A stretch of DNA of 21,622 nucleotides, from NCBI GenBank assembly GCA_045604985.1, contig JAZUPD010000080.1, positions 1-21,622 on the forward strand, in the 5' to 3' direction. Shown piece after piece: positions 1 to 6,233 of the stretch. The notes under the pieces were generated by a model, which searched no databases, was not told the origin of the DNA, and saw nothing but the letters and a program-made list of their open reading frames with translations. The DNA is from SIG710 sp045604985. GTDB lineage: Bacteria; Bacillota; Clostridia; Oscillospirales; CAG-272. Made by a program: the position numbers and the translations under genes. Numbering within the stretch: the stretch's first letter is position 1; the number at the start of each line of letters is the position of its first letter.

Positions 1-52
1 CGACCCGCTTTTCTTGGGGAAAAGAAGAAAAGGAAAGATAAAAAAAGGGGGC

Positions 53-71
53 GGGTTCACAAATGTGACCC
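53..71. terminator. Candidate hairpin terminator near the left edge
   Basis: The left arm GGGTTCAC (53-60) pairs with GTGACCC (65-71) around a 4-nt AAAT loop, with one bulged T. On the plus strand a run of seven T follows after AACTCC. On the minus strand the hairpin is followed by GCCCCC and then a T run. It therefore could end the DUF4097 gene that stops at 112, an unseen plus-strand gene to the left, or both. The stem is short and the T tracts are offset by about 6 nt, so the call is tentative. Confidence 0.4.
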
Positions 72-111
72 AACTCCTTTTTTTGATTTTAAGCTTTTAT
101 TTCGTTATATT

Positions 112-1023
112 TTATTCCGTTATCATAATATTGCCGTCGCCGACATGGACCTTGATCTTGTTCTGCACGACTCCCGATACGCCTGTATATTCGATCCCCT
201 GTGAAAAGCTGCCGTTTTCATAAATATCGCTTCCGAAGCGTACTCTTCCTTTATCCGTCTCAAGTCTGACAACGCTTGAAAGCAGGTCTTTTCCCGAATA
301 AATATATTTAAAATATCCGCGGGCGATCTCAGCTTCCATTTCTATAATTTTAGATGAAGATATATCGGCAAAGCCATATTGAAGGTTTGTTTTTCCCAAA
401 TTCATCTCTGTTGCCAGAACATTAAGATTTCCTTCGGTTATATCCACCTCAAAACCTCCCGTGCTTATAACATCATCAATATATACAGATCCGTATTCAA
501 GGTCGATATCAAAGTCCGCCTCAAGTCTTTGATGCTCGATTTTGACATCTCCGCTGTACAGCTCGATATCAAGCAGTTTTAGAGCCGATGCCGACGGCAG
601 ATATATATTTACCGTTCTCATTTTTAAAGCCATTTTTATTGAATTAAAATAATTTCTGAAGCCGTCAAAATTAAAACTGATAAGATTTGCGAATGGTGAT
701 TTTTCCTTTACCGATACGGTAGTTGCACCAACGGTCATTCCAAAAACATCAAGAGGATAATTTATCATTTCAAGCTTTCCGGAGCCGTTTGAGATATAAA
801 CATTAACATCCGCATATGAGAGATCCAACGATATTTTCTTTATGAGCGATGCATCAAATTCATGTTCAAAAACATATTGTCCTGCACCGTTTTGTGTCTG
901 ACTGAAAAGCTCATTATCGTTTTTTGCCGACAATATTATCCCCACGGTGCAAAGAATGACTCCAACAAAGGCAAGAACCGCTGAGAAGATAAGCAGTTTT
1001 TTCATTTTTTTAGTGAATTTCAT
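112..1023 (-). CDS. DUF4097-type membrane-anchored beta-strand repeat protein
   Basis: This 303-residue protein has a short basic N-terminus and one hydrophobic segment (about residues 8-30), which would anchor it in the membrane with the rest outside. The remainder is alternating short beta strands and Gly/Asp turns (for example DLSYADVNVYIS, ELYSGDVKIEHQ, DLEYGSVYIDD), as in DUF4097 proteins. Those are putative beta-helical proteins found after HAAS/DUF1700 genes and often controlled by PadR regulators. The biochemical role is unknown. Start choice: an ATG at 1032 lies one base from AGGGG, whereas the ATG at 1023 sits about 9 nt from it and forms an ATGA overlap with the stop of the upstream gene, so 1023 is chosen. 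The overlap suggests translational coupling. No PadR gene is visible nearby. Confidence 0.75.
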   Translation of the reverse strand: MKFTKKMKKLLIFSAVLAFVGVILCTVGIILSAKNDNELFSQTQNGAGQYVFEHEFDASLIKKISLDLSYADVNVYISNGSGKLEMINYPLDVFGMTVGATTVSVKEKSPFANLISFNFDGFRNYFNSIKMALKMRTVNIYLPSASALKLLDIELYSGDVKIEHQRLEADFDIDLEYGSVYIDDVISTGGFEVDITEGNLNVLATEMNLGKTNLQYGFADISSSKIIEMEAEIARGYFKYIYSGKDLLSSVVRLETDKGRVRFGSDIYENGSFSQGIEYTGVSGVVQNKIKVHVGDGNIMITE

Positions 1024-1982
1024 ATGCTGCATACCCCTTTAAATTTTCTTATAAGTCTTTTAACTTTCTTAAAAATAACAAAAACGCCCTTTGGATAATT
1101 GCGCCATATTTTTACGGCATATTTTGTTCCGAAACGGTATATAAGCACCGAAAGGCAAATTACAAGCGCAACGATTAAAAAAGCAATACCGAGTTCAAAA
1201 AATCCTATATGTACAGCACCGCCGATAAATTTTACGACAGAGAAAATAATTTCAGCAATAATTGCGCCCGATCCCACAAGAATTAGGGCTATGAGCAACG
1301 GTATATAGGCTACGATGAATATTGAAAGTAAAATAAAAAGTGAAGCACAAAGAGCAAGTGCCAAAATTCCGAGAGGAATAAACACAGGAGACAAAACTAC
1401 GGTTATTATCCAGAAAAATATGGGGTTTCCCAAAAGGATATATTCTTCTTCCTCTACAGCATCATCGGACATATCATCATCCGCATAATAATCATTCAAA
1501 TCGCTTTCTTTTATAGAAAATTCTCTCGTCGCATCCTCTTCAGGCTCATTATCGTAATATCCCGCCAGCTCACTTTCAAGCTCTGCACCCAGATCATTAT
1601 AAAATTCGGACTCCGTTTCTTTCTCATCAGAGTCCGAAGCATTTTCAAACTCAAAAAATCCTTCGTTTTTATTCTCCGAAAGAGGCTCATCCTCAACCTT
1701 TTTCTTCTTTTCGGGCAAAAACACCTTGACGTCTTCTTCGTTCTCGGCAGACACAGCATCGCTTTTTTTCGTTTCGTCAAGTCTGCGTGAGCTTATCACT
1801 TTAAAGATCTCTTCTGCAAAATTTTGCGGGCTTTCATAATCAAGCTCCTCAGATTCATCTCCTATCCCAAGTCCGGTAAGATAAGAATCTATTTGCTTAC
1901 TCTGCTTTTCAATCTCTGTCTCAGTGACACCAAGACTGACGAGATGAGATAAAACGAGGTCTATAAACTGTATTTTCTTCAT
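1020..1982 (-). CDS. HAAS/DUF1700-like membrane protein with a long acidic linker
   Basis: This 320-residue protein has three parts. Residues 1-65 form a helical domain (start MKKIQFIDLVLSHL, then a Leu/Ile pattern with LGIGDESEELDYESPQNFAEEI) resembling the HAAS domain of DUF1700 proteins, which folds around short helices and has a conserved Pro-x-x-hydrophobic-Ala region. Residues 66-180 are a low-complexity, strongly acidic, probably disordered stretch rich in Glu, Asp and Lys. Residues 183-300 hold about four hydrophobic membrane segments, followed by a basic C-terminal tail (KKVKRLIRKFKG). AAGGAG lies 9 nt before the ATG. It precedes the DUF4097 gene with a 4-bp overlap, the usual pairing of these families. 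The usual third partner, a PadR-family regulator, is absent here. Function is likely envelope-stress related, by family context only. The acidic linker is longer than I expect for DUF1700. Confidence 0.65.
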   Translation of the reverse strand: MKKIQFIDLVLSHLVSLGVTETEIEKQSKQIDSYLTGLGIGDESEELDYESPQNFAEEIFKVISSRRLDETKKSDAVSAENEEDVKVFLPEKKKKVEDEPLSENKNEGFFEFENASDSDEKETESEFYNDLGAELESELAGYYDNEPEEDATREFSIKESDLNDYYADDDMSDDAVEEEEYILLGNPIFFWIITVVLSPVFIPLGILALALCASLFILLSIFIVAYIPLLIALILVGSGAIIAEIIFSVVKFIGGAVHIGFFELGIAFLIVALVICLSVLIYRFGTKYAVKIWRNYPKGVFVIFKKVKRLIRKFKGVCSI

Positions 1983-2029
1983 ACGAAGCTGCTCCTTTTA
2001 AAAAATATAAAGAAAAATCAAAAAACTCT

Positions 2030-2057
2030 TTGACTTATATGAAAAATATGTTATAAT
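2030..2057 (+). promoter_or_regulatory. Sigma-A promoter for the trmB operon
   Basis: The -35 TTGACT (2030-2035), a 16-bp spacer and the -10 TATAAT (2052-2057) preceded by TG (2049-2050, extended -10) form a near-consensus vegetative promoter. The predicted start point is about 2064, giving a leader of about 60 nt before trmB. Confidence 0.75.
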
Positions 2058-2094
2058 ATTACTGAAAAACCATGCTTTTTAACTTTACTTATAC

Positions 2095-2123
2095 ATTATA
2101 ACAGAAAAAGGAGAAAATTTCAA
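2095..2123 (-). promoter_or_regulatory. Sigma-A promoter for the HAAS-DUF4097 pair
   Basis: On the minus strand, TTGAAA (2123-2118), a 17-bp spacer and TATAAT (2100-2095), with an extended TGT before the -10, point towards 1982. The predicted start is about 2088. The promoter lies over the trmB Shine-Dalgarno region and faces the trmB promoter, so the two transcripts would overlap by about 25 nt at their 5' ends. Confidence 0.6.
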
Positions 2124-2124
2124 T

Positions 2125-2802
2125 ATGCGCGTAAGAAAAAAGAAGCACGGAAGCGAAAGGATTCTCGCCTGCTCCCGTTTTCTAATAGAAGATCCACGTT
2201 CACTTATGGATGATCCAAATGCCCCCTTTAGTAAAATAAGACCGCTCCACCTTGAGATCGGATGCGGCAAGGGTAGCTTTGCCACGGGACTTTCCTCTGC
2301 AAGAGATGATATAAACCTCATTGCAATGGAGAAGGTCTCAGACGTTGCCGTTACTGCTCTCGAAAGAGCGGCACGGAGCGAAAACGAGCGTGATGACAAT
2401 CTTCGCTTTATCATAGGAGATGCAAAGCTCCTGCCTGAATTTTTTCCGGAGCATTCTATCGACGCAATATACATAAATTTTTGCGATCCTTGGCCAAAAA
2501 AAGGACACGCAAAGCGTCGCCTTACTCACAGAGGTTTTCTTAAGATTTACAGAAAGCTTCTTCGCAAGGACGGTATGCTCGTCTTCAAGACCGACAACGC
2601 CTGCCTTTTTGATTTCAGTTTGGAGGAATTTTCAGAGGAGGGGCTTGAAATAGTCTGGCACACAAGAGATCTTCATTCAGAGACAAACGATATAGCAAAA
2701 AGCAATATCGTCACCGAATACGAACAGAATTTTTCAGCCAAGGGCTTTAATATTTGCTCAGCGCATGTAAAATTTATAAGCAATGAGGAAAAGGAAAAAT
2801 GA
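2125..2802 (+). CDS. trmB: tRNA (guanine-N7-)-methyltransferase TrmB
   Basis: TrmB transfers a methyl group from S-adenosylmethionine to N7 of guanosine 46 in the variable loop of tRNA, a cytosolic modification that stabilises tRNA folding. The 225-residue length matches the family. Visible motifs are the SAM-binding HLEIGCGKGSF (42-52), an acidic residue at the end of the next strand (AMEK, 67-70), the signature DPWPKKGHAKRRL (121-133) containing the catalytic Asp, and TEYE (197-200) near the C-terminus, which contacts substrate. AAAGGAG lies 11 nt before the ATG. It is the first gene of a three-gene operon and overlaps the nitroreductase start by 4 bp. Identification is firm. Confidence 0.96.
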   Translation: MRVRKKKHGSERILACSRFLIEDPRSLMDDPNAPFSKIRPLHLEIGCGKGSFATGLSSARDDINLIAMEKVSDVAVTALERAARSENERDDNLRFIIGDAKLLPEFFPEHSIDAIYINFCDPWPKKGHAKRRLTHRGFLKIYRKLLRKDGMLVFKTDNACLFDFSLEEFSEEGLEIVWHTRDLHSETNDIAKSNIVTEYEQNFSAKGFNICSAHVKFISNEEKEK

Positions 2803-3377
2803 TGAATGATATTATTTTGAAAAACAGAAGCTACAGAAGTTTTGACAGTAGCAGAAAAATTTCTTTAGAAGAACTAAAATCACTTATCGAGCTTGCAAGA
2901 AAAGTTCCCTCCGCAAGAAATCTTCAGCCAATCAAATATAAACTCTGCTATACCGAAGATGATTGTGCGAAGCTCTTATCCCTCACCTATTGGGCAGGTT
3001 CGCTTCGTCCTCTTATTCTACCTCCAAAGGGACATGAGCCAACGGCTTATATAATAATCTGCACGGACAGCGATATTTCCACAACAGAAAACAACCGTTT
3101 CCTCGGTGTTGATATCGGCATTGCGGCGCAGACAATTATGCTCTCTGCCGCTGAAATGGGGCTTGGCGGATGTATGCTTGGTGCTTTCAGCGCAGAAAAG
3201 GTAGCTGAAGCCTTAGAAATTGATAAAAAATATGTCGCCGCACTGATTTTAGCCCTCGGAAAGCCCGACGAGGAGATAATTCTTCATGATGCTGACGAGA
3301 TAGAGCCCCACTATTATAGGGACGAAAACGGTGTCCATCACGTTCCAAAAAGAAAGCTTAAGGATGTCATTATATGA
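2799..3377 (+). CDS. Nitroreductase family flavoprotein
   Basis: This 192-residue protein has the nitroreductase fold, in which homodimers bind FMN and use NAD(P)H. The N-terminal NRSYRSF (9-15) and SARNLQP (38-44) are the typical phosphate- and flavin-contacting segments. VDIGIAAQTIMLSAAEMGLGG (104-124) is the conserved central helix, and ALGKPDE near residue 155 is the usual C-terminal FMN contact. The natural substrate cannot be told from sequence: family members reduce nitro compounds, quinones or enones, or act in cofactor metabolism. The start ATG at 2799 gives an ATGA overlap with trmB. The adjacent ATG at 2802 is an equally good alternative, 7 nt after AAGG. It sits between two tRNA modification genes and is coupled to both by 4-bp overlaps, but I see no direct evidence of a role in tRNA modification. 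Confidence 0.88.
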   Translation: MMNDIILKNRSYRSFDSSRKISLEELKSLIELARKVPSARNLQPIKYKLCYTEDDCAKLLSLTYWAGSLRPLILPPKGHEPTAYIIICTDSDISTTENNRFLGVDIGIAAQTIMLSAAEMGLGGCMLGAFSAEKVAEALEIDKKYVAALILALGKPDEEIILHDADEIEPHYYRDENGVHHVPKRKLKDVII

Positions 3378-4288
3378 GAGATAATTTCGAACCGGACGGT
3401 GTTCTGATAATCAATAAGCACGAGGGCCCAACATCCCATGATATCGTGAACATGGTGCGAAAGCTTTATCATACCAAAAAGGTCGGACATACCGGAACTC
3501 TTGACCCAATGGCAACGGGTGTTCTTGTTGTCCTCGTGGGCCGTGCGGCAAAAGCCTCAGAATATCTTGTCAGCAACGAGAAAAAATATGAAGCCATTCT
3601 CCGTCTCGGCATCAGAACAGACACTGAGGATATAACAGGTAATGTAATTACAGAGCATAACGGCGATTTGCCCGCTGAAAACGAGGTTCTTTCCGCAGTT
3701 GATAGCTTCGTTGGAAAAGTCGCACAGATTCCACCAATGTATAGTGCATTAAAGGTCGGCGGAAAGAAGCTGGTTGACCTTGCAAGACTCGGTGAAGAGA
3801 TCGAAAGAAAGCCCCGCATTATTGAGATTTATTCTATTGAATGTGAGAAAATCGACGAGAGAGATTATAAAATCAGAATCCACTGCTCAAGCGGTACATA
3901 CATAAGAGCTCTTTGCCGTGATATAGGCGAAAAGTTGGGTTGTGGCGGCACGATGAAGGCTCTTTGCCGCACCGAAACGGGAGGTTTTCCCATTTCCGAA
4001 AGCTTTACAGTTGATGAACTGAATGCAATGGACGAAGATGCGCTCATCAGCAGACTTATTCCCACAGAATCTCTTTTCCGCACTCTTGATGCCGTGAAAC
4101 TTCCCTCATTTTACGAAAAGCTCTGCAGAAGCGGCTGTGAAATTTATCAAAAAAAGATAAAAACCAATCTAAAAAACGGAGTAAAGGTTCGCCTCTGCAC
4201 GGAAAACGGTAAATTTTTCGCACTAGGCCAGGTCTCTGAATACGAAAACGGTTCTGCTATCAAGGCAATAAAAACTTTTAAGCTGTAA
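3374..4288 (+). CDS. truB: tRNA pseudouridine(55) synthase TruB
   Basis: TruB isomerises uridine 55 in the T-psi-C loop of tRNA to pseudouridine. The 304-residue protein has the family's N-terminal motif LIINKHEGPTSHDIV (11-25) and the catalytic block KVGHTGTLDPMATGVL (36-51), in which Asp44 is the expected nucleophile. Downstream are the usual KYEAILRLGIRTDTEDITG segment, the PPMYSALKVGGKKL RNA-binding strand and SGTYIRALCRDIGEKLG. The C-terminal 60 residues are a less conserved PUA-like extension. It starts in an ATGA overlap with the nitroreductase stop, so all three genes of this operon are likely translationally coupled. The operon ends at the hairpin 4420-4459, about 130 bp further on, and nothing else recognisable lies in that gap. 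Confidence 0.96.
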   Translation: MRDNFEPDGVLIINKHEGPTSHDIVNMVRKLYHTKKVGHTGTLDPMATGVLVVLVGRAAKASEYLVSNEKKYEAILRLGIRTDTEDITGNVITEHNGDLPAENEVLSAVDSFVGKVAQIPPMYSALKVGGKKLVDLARLGEEIERKPRIIEIYSIECEKIDERDYKIRIHCSSGTYIRALCRDIGEKLGCGGTMKALCRTETGGFPISESFTVDELNAMDEDALISRLIPTESLFRTLDAVKLPSFYEKLCRSGCEIYQKKIKTNLKNGVKVRLCTENGKFFALGQVSEYENGSAIKAIKTFKL

Positions 4289-4419
4289 AAAAATTCGGGA
4301 AGATACTGATCTGCACCAAATTGCACATACAGTTTTCAAAAAGTCTTTTGGCAGATGATATTAGATCTATAACTATATTATTTTCAAAAAACTTTTTTAA
4401 AAATATTTTCAACATAAAG

Positions 4420-4459
4420 CCCCTTCTATGGTAATCGTTAATTTCTACCATAGAAGGGG
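4420..4459. terminator. Strong bidirectional terminator between truB and smpB
   Basis: A perfect 14-bp stem, CCCCTTCTATGGTA (4420-4433) with TACCATAGAAGGGG (4446-4459), encloses a 12-nt loop. On the plus strand it is followed by AATTTTATTTATT, and on the minus strand by CTTTATG and AT-rich sequence. It lies between the convergent genes truB and smpB and probably serves both, more convincingly truB because the T-rich tail is better on that side. Confidence 0.75.
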
Positions 4460-4526
4460 AATTTTATTTATTAACCGTTTTGGCAGGGATTATTTAAAAT
4501 TCTGCTTTAACTTTTTTTCGTATTAT

Positions 4527-5000
4527 TTAAAAATCCGCATGCTTATTTTTAGTGAACCTTTCAATATTGCGGTCGCTTTCTCGCTTTGCATCGGATTCTC
4601 TCTTGTCATAAAGCTTCTTTCCCCTGCAAAGACCTATCTCGACCTTGACGTACGAGCCTGAAAAATAAAGCGAAAGAGGAACAAGAGTAAATCCCTTTTG
4701 CCCCACAAGACCGTGCAGCTTCATTATCTCTCTCTTGTGCATAAGAAGCTTTCTATCCCGCAGAGGATCGCGGTTGAAAATATTCCCCTTTTCATATGGG
4801 CTTATGTGAACGCCAACGGCAAGAAGCTCACCGCCCTTGACCTCGCAATAGGAATCCTTTAAATTCACCTGACCTGCTCTGAGGCTCTTAACCTCGGTTC
4901 CCGAAAGAACAATGCCTGCCTCATATCTTTCATCCACGAAATAATCATGAAAAGCCTTTTTATTTTGAGCGATAATCTTTTTTATTCCCTTATCTGCCAT
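4527..5000 (-). CDS. smpB: SsrA (tmRNA)-binding protein SmpB
   Basis: SmpB binds tmRNA and brings it to stalled ribosomes for trans-translation. The 157-residue protein has the family blocks NKKAFHDYFV near the N-terminus, EAGIVLSGTEVKSLR, NLKDSYCEV, HISPYEKGNIFNRDPLRDRKLLMH and the GLCRGKKLYDKRE segment, ending in the basic tail that enters the mRNA channel. A longer reading from a GTG at 5009 is rejected because that GTG lies inside the AGGAGGTGAT Shine-Dalgarno. The ATG at 5000 is 8 nt from AGGAGG and is the true start. It lies 32 bp after the VOC gene and probably shares its promoter. No ssrA gene is recognisable in the short downstream gap. Confidence 0.95.
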   Translation of the reverse strand: MADKGIKKIIAQNKKAFHDYFVDERYEAGIVLSGTEVKSLRAGQVNLKDSYCEVKGGELLAVGVHISPYEKGNIFNRDPLRDRKLLMHKREIMKLHGLVGQKGFTLVPLSLYFSGSYVKVEIGLCRGKKLYDKRESDAKRESDRNIERFTKNKHADF

Positions 5001-5032
5001 TGGAATCACCTCCTGGGTCTTATCATACTATT

Positions 5033-5434
5033 TTATACCTCGGTAGCTCTGAAAAATTCAATCTGTTCTCCGCCGGGAGCGATTACAAAAGCGCAGTTGA
5101 TTATAATATCCGTCGGCTCGGAATTAACGGGAACTCTCTTCGGGAGAATATAAGGCTTTGCGCCTGCTGCGATGGCCTTATTATAAGCTGCCTCAACGTC
5201 GTCCACCCTAAAAGCAAGATGGATATATCTGCTTCCCTGCTCCTCTTTTTCCGTGTCGTTTGAGAAAAGCTCGATATATTCGCCATTGCCCATATCAAGA
5301 AGAGCAATGGTCTTTTCGGGGCTTCCCCATTTAGCATAGAGAGTGAATCCGAGTCCTTCTGTATAAAATTTATATGACTCCTCAAAATTATTAACAGCAA
5401 GAGCTACATGATGTATTCCGTTTACGATACTCAT
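5033..5434 (-). CDS. VOC superfamily (glyoxalase/bleomycin resistance fold) protein
   Basis: This 133-residue protein has two beta-alpha-beta-beta-beta modules of the vicinal oxygen chelate fold. The expected metal-ligand positions are filled: a His in IHHVAL (8 or 9), Glu55 in EYIELF, His72 in YIHLAF and Glu126 in EQIEFF. It could therefore be a metal-dependent enzyme of the glyoxalase I, methylmalonyl-CoA epimerase or dioxygenase type, but the substrate is not evident. The upstream GTG-type extension at 5470 is not favoured: GGAGGG (about 5450) precedes the ATG at 5434 by about 12 nt, a slightly long spacing. The gene sits between tetR and smpB on the same strand but has its own consensus promoter at the end of tetR, so co-regulation with tetR is not required. 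Confidence 0.85.
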   Translation of the reverse strand: MSIVNGIHHVALAVNNFEESYKFYTEGLGFTLYAKWGSPEKTIALLDMGNGEYIELFSNDTEKEEQGSRYIHLAFRVDDVEAAYNKAIAAGAKPYILPKRVPVNSEPTDIIINCAFVIAPGGEQIEFFRATEV

Positions 5435-5473
5435 TTTAATATTAAACCCTCCGCAGAAATCTTTTCCCATAAT

Positions 5474-5502
5474 ATTTTAACAGAAAAAGCATGATATGTC
5501 AA
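5474..5502 (-). promoter_or_regulatory. Consensus sigma-A promoter for the VOC-smpB unit
   Basis: On the minus strand, TTGACA (5502-5497), a 17-bp spacer and TAAAAT (5479-5474) with an extended TGT form a near-perfect promoter overlapping the tetR stop codon. The start point would be about 5467, 33 nt before the VOC ATG. It lets VOC and smpB be expressed independently of tetR. Confidence 0.75.
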
Positions 5503-6077
5503 GCCTCATCGAGTATCCTGCACAGCTCTTTTTTCATAAAGACTATCTTTTTTTCACATTCTGCAAAATCTTGACCTTCAAGGTGCATCACCGTGCCGTA
5601 TATGAATGACTTTATAAGATAATTCATCTCGTCGAGTTTTTCACTATCAAGGCCTTTTTCCTGAGAATATTTTTCCTCAAGGGCGTTTATTCTCTGCCAT
5701 ATCTTGTCCCTTTCCGCTACCTGCTCATCAGTCATAGCACCGCCGATAGGGAGCATTATAGAAAGATAATTTGGATTTGCTATGAGAAAACGCACGTTCG
5801 CAATGCAGGCTTCAACGATCTGTCTATGAGTTTCACCCTCAAATGCTATCTCGATCTGCTCACACATCATATCCCATCTGGAATTTATATATGAAATGAT
5901 GGAAAGAACAAGCTGGTCCTTATTCTTAAAATGTCTGTATGGTGCGGCGCAGGAAACCTCACACATGGAAGCAACTCTGCGTAGTGAAAAATCGTTGAGA
6001 CCGTGAAGCTCTATCTCCTTAATTCCTGCAATTAACAAGCGTTCACGAATCCCTTCATCAAAATTAGCGTTTTTCAT
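5499..6077 (-). CDS. TetR/AcrR family transcriptional regulator, divergent from the aro operon
   Basis: This 192-residue protein has a typical TetR N-terminal DNA-binding domain: helix 1 RERLLIAGIKEIELHG (11-26), then the helix-turn-helix FSLRRVASMCEVSCAAPYRH (30-49) and FKNKDQL (50-56). The remaining helices (60-192) form the ligand-binding and dimerisation domain, which resembles the broad TetR C-terminal families and does not reveal a ligand. Start choice: a GTG at 6086 lies inside the Shine-Dalgarno AAAGGTGAT, so the ATG at 6077, about 6 nt after it, is used. The gene has its own promoter (6139-6111) overlapped by the palindrome TAACACTGTTA, consistent with autorepression. A second palindrome of the same core lies at the start point of the divergent aromatic operon, making that operon the prime candidate target. 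Regulation of the operon is inference. Confidence 0.9.
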   Translation of the reverse strand: MKNANFDEGIRERLLIAGIKEIELHGLNDFSLRRVASMCEVSCAAPYRHFKNKDQLVLSIISYINSRWDMMCEQIEIAFEGETHRQIVEACIANVRFLIANPNYLSIMLPIGGAMTDEQVAERDKIWQRINALEEKYSQEKGLDSEKLDEMNYLIKSFIYGTVMHLEGQDFAECEKKIVFMKKELCRILDEA

Positions 6078-6100
6078 ATAAATCACCTTTCAAAAATAAT

Positions 6101-6111
6101 TAACACTGTTA
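6101..6111. promoter_or_regulatory. Candidate TetR operator O1 at the tetR promoter
   Basis: TAACACTGTTA is an inverted repeat (TAAC-ACT-GTTA) that touches the -10 element and covers the predicted start point of tetR. Its core matches the larger palindrome at 6195-6213 with the same 3-nt centre spacing, as expected for two sites of one dimeric repressor. Confidence 0.55.
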
Positions 6112-6139
6112 TTTTAACATAAAATTTATAAAAAATCAA
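6111..6139 (-). promoter_or_regulatory. Sigma-A promoter for tetR
   Basis: On the minus strand, TTGATT (6139-6134), a 17-bp spacer and TAAAAT (6116-6111), with an extended TGT, point towards the regulator gene. The predicted start is about 6104, inside operator O1. Confidence 0.65.
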
Positions 6140-6157
6140 GTTTTTTCCTAAATTCTC

Positions 6158-6185
6158 TTGACTTTTTAACAAAAAAGTTTATAAT
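6158..6185 (+). promoter_or_regulatory. Sigma-A promoter for the aromatic amino acid operon
   Basis: TTGACT (6158-6163), a 16-bp spacer and TATAAT (6180-6185) place the start point near 6192. The leader to the first ATG is only about 42 nt, which leaves no room for a T-box, a leader peptide or a terminator/antiterminator pair. Control is therefore more likely at initiation, through the operator immediately downstream. Confidence 0.75.
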
Positions 6186-6194
6186 ATAATCATC

Positions 6195-6213
6195 GTGTTA
6201 ACAGCGTTAACAC
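6195..6213. promoter_or_regulatory. Candidate TetR operator O2 at the aro operon start point
   Basis: GTGTTAACAGCGTTAACAC is a perfect inverted repeat with 8-bp arms and a 3-nt centre (AGC). It begins about 3 bp after the predicted transcription start of the operon and ends 4 bp before the Shine-Dalgarno AAAGGAG. A bound dimer would block initiation or early elongation. The core TAAC-NNN-GTTA is shared with O1 at the tetR promoter. Confidence 0.65.
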
Positions 6214-6233
6214 ACTTAAAGGAGAATTTTCCT

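Noticed and set aside
14..223. Plus-strand 69-codon open frame at the left edge
   Set aside because: It has no recognisable family, runs over a hairpin and antisense to the DUF4097 gene, and its start lies in purine-rich low-complexity sequence.
4289..4526. tmRNA (ssrA) gene near smpB
   Set aside because: The gap contains no tRNA-Ala-like ends or tag-peptide frame, only AT-rich sequence and the terminator hairpin.
5000..5009. Upstream GTG start for smpB adding three residues
   Set aside because: The GTG is part of the AGGAGGTGAT Shine-Dalgarno itself. The same trap applies to the GTG at 6086 for tetR.
5033..6077. A tetR-VOC-smpB operon under TetR control
   Set aside because: A near-consensus promoter (5502-5474) lies at the end of tetR and can drive VOC and smpB alone. 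Readthrough is possible but not needed.
6195..6233. GTG start at 6195 for the aminotransferase
   Set aside because: It would place the first codons inside the operator palindrome and ahead of the Shine-Dalgarno. ATG 6234 has AAAGGAG at 9 nt.
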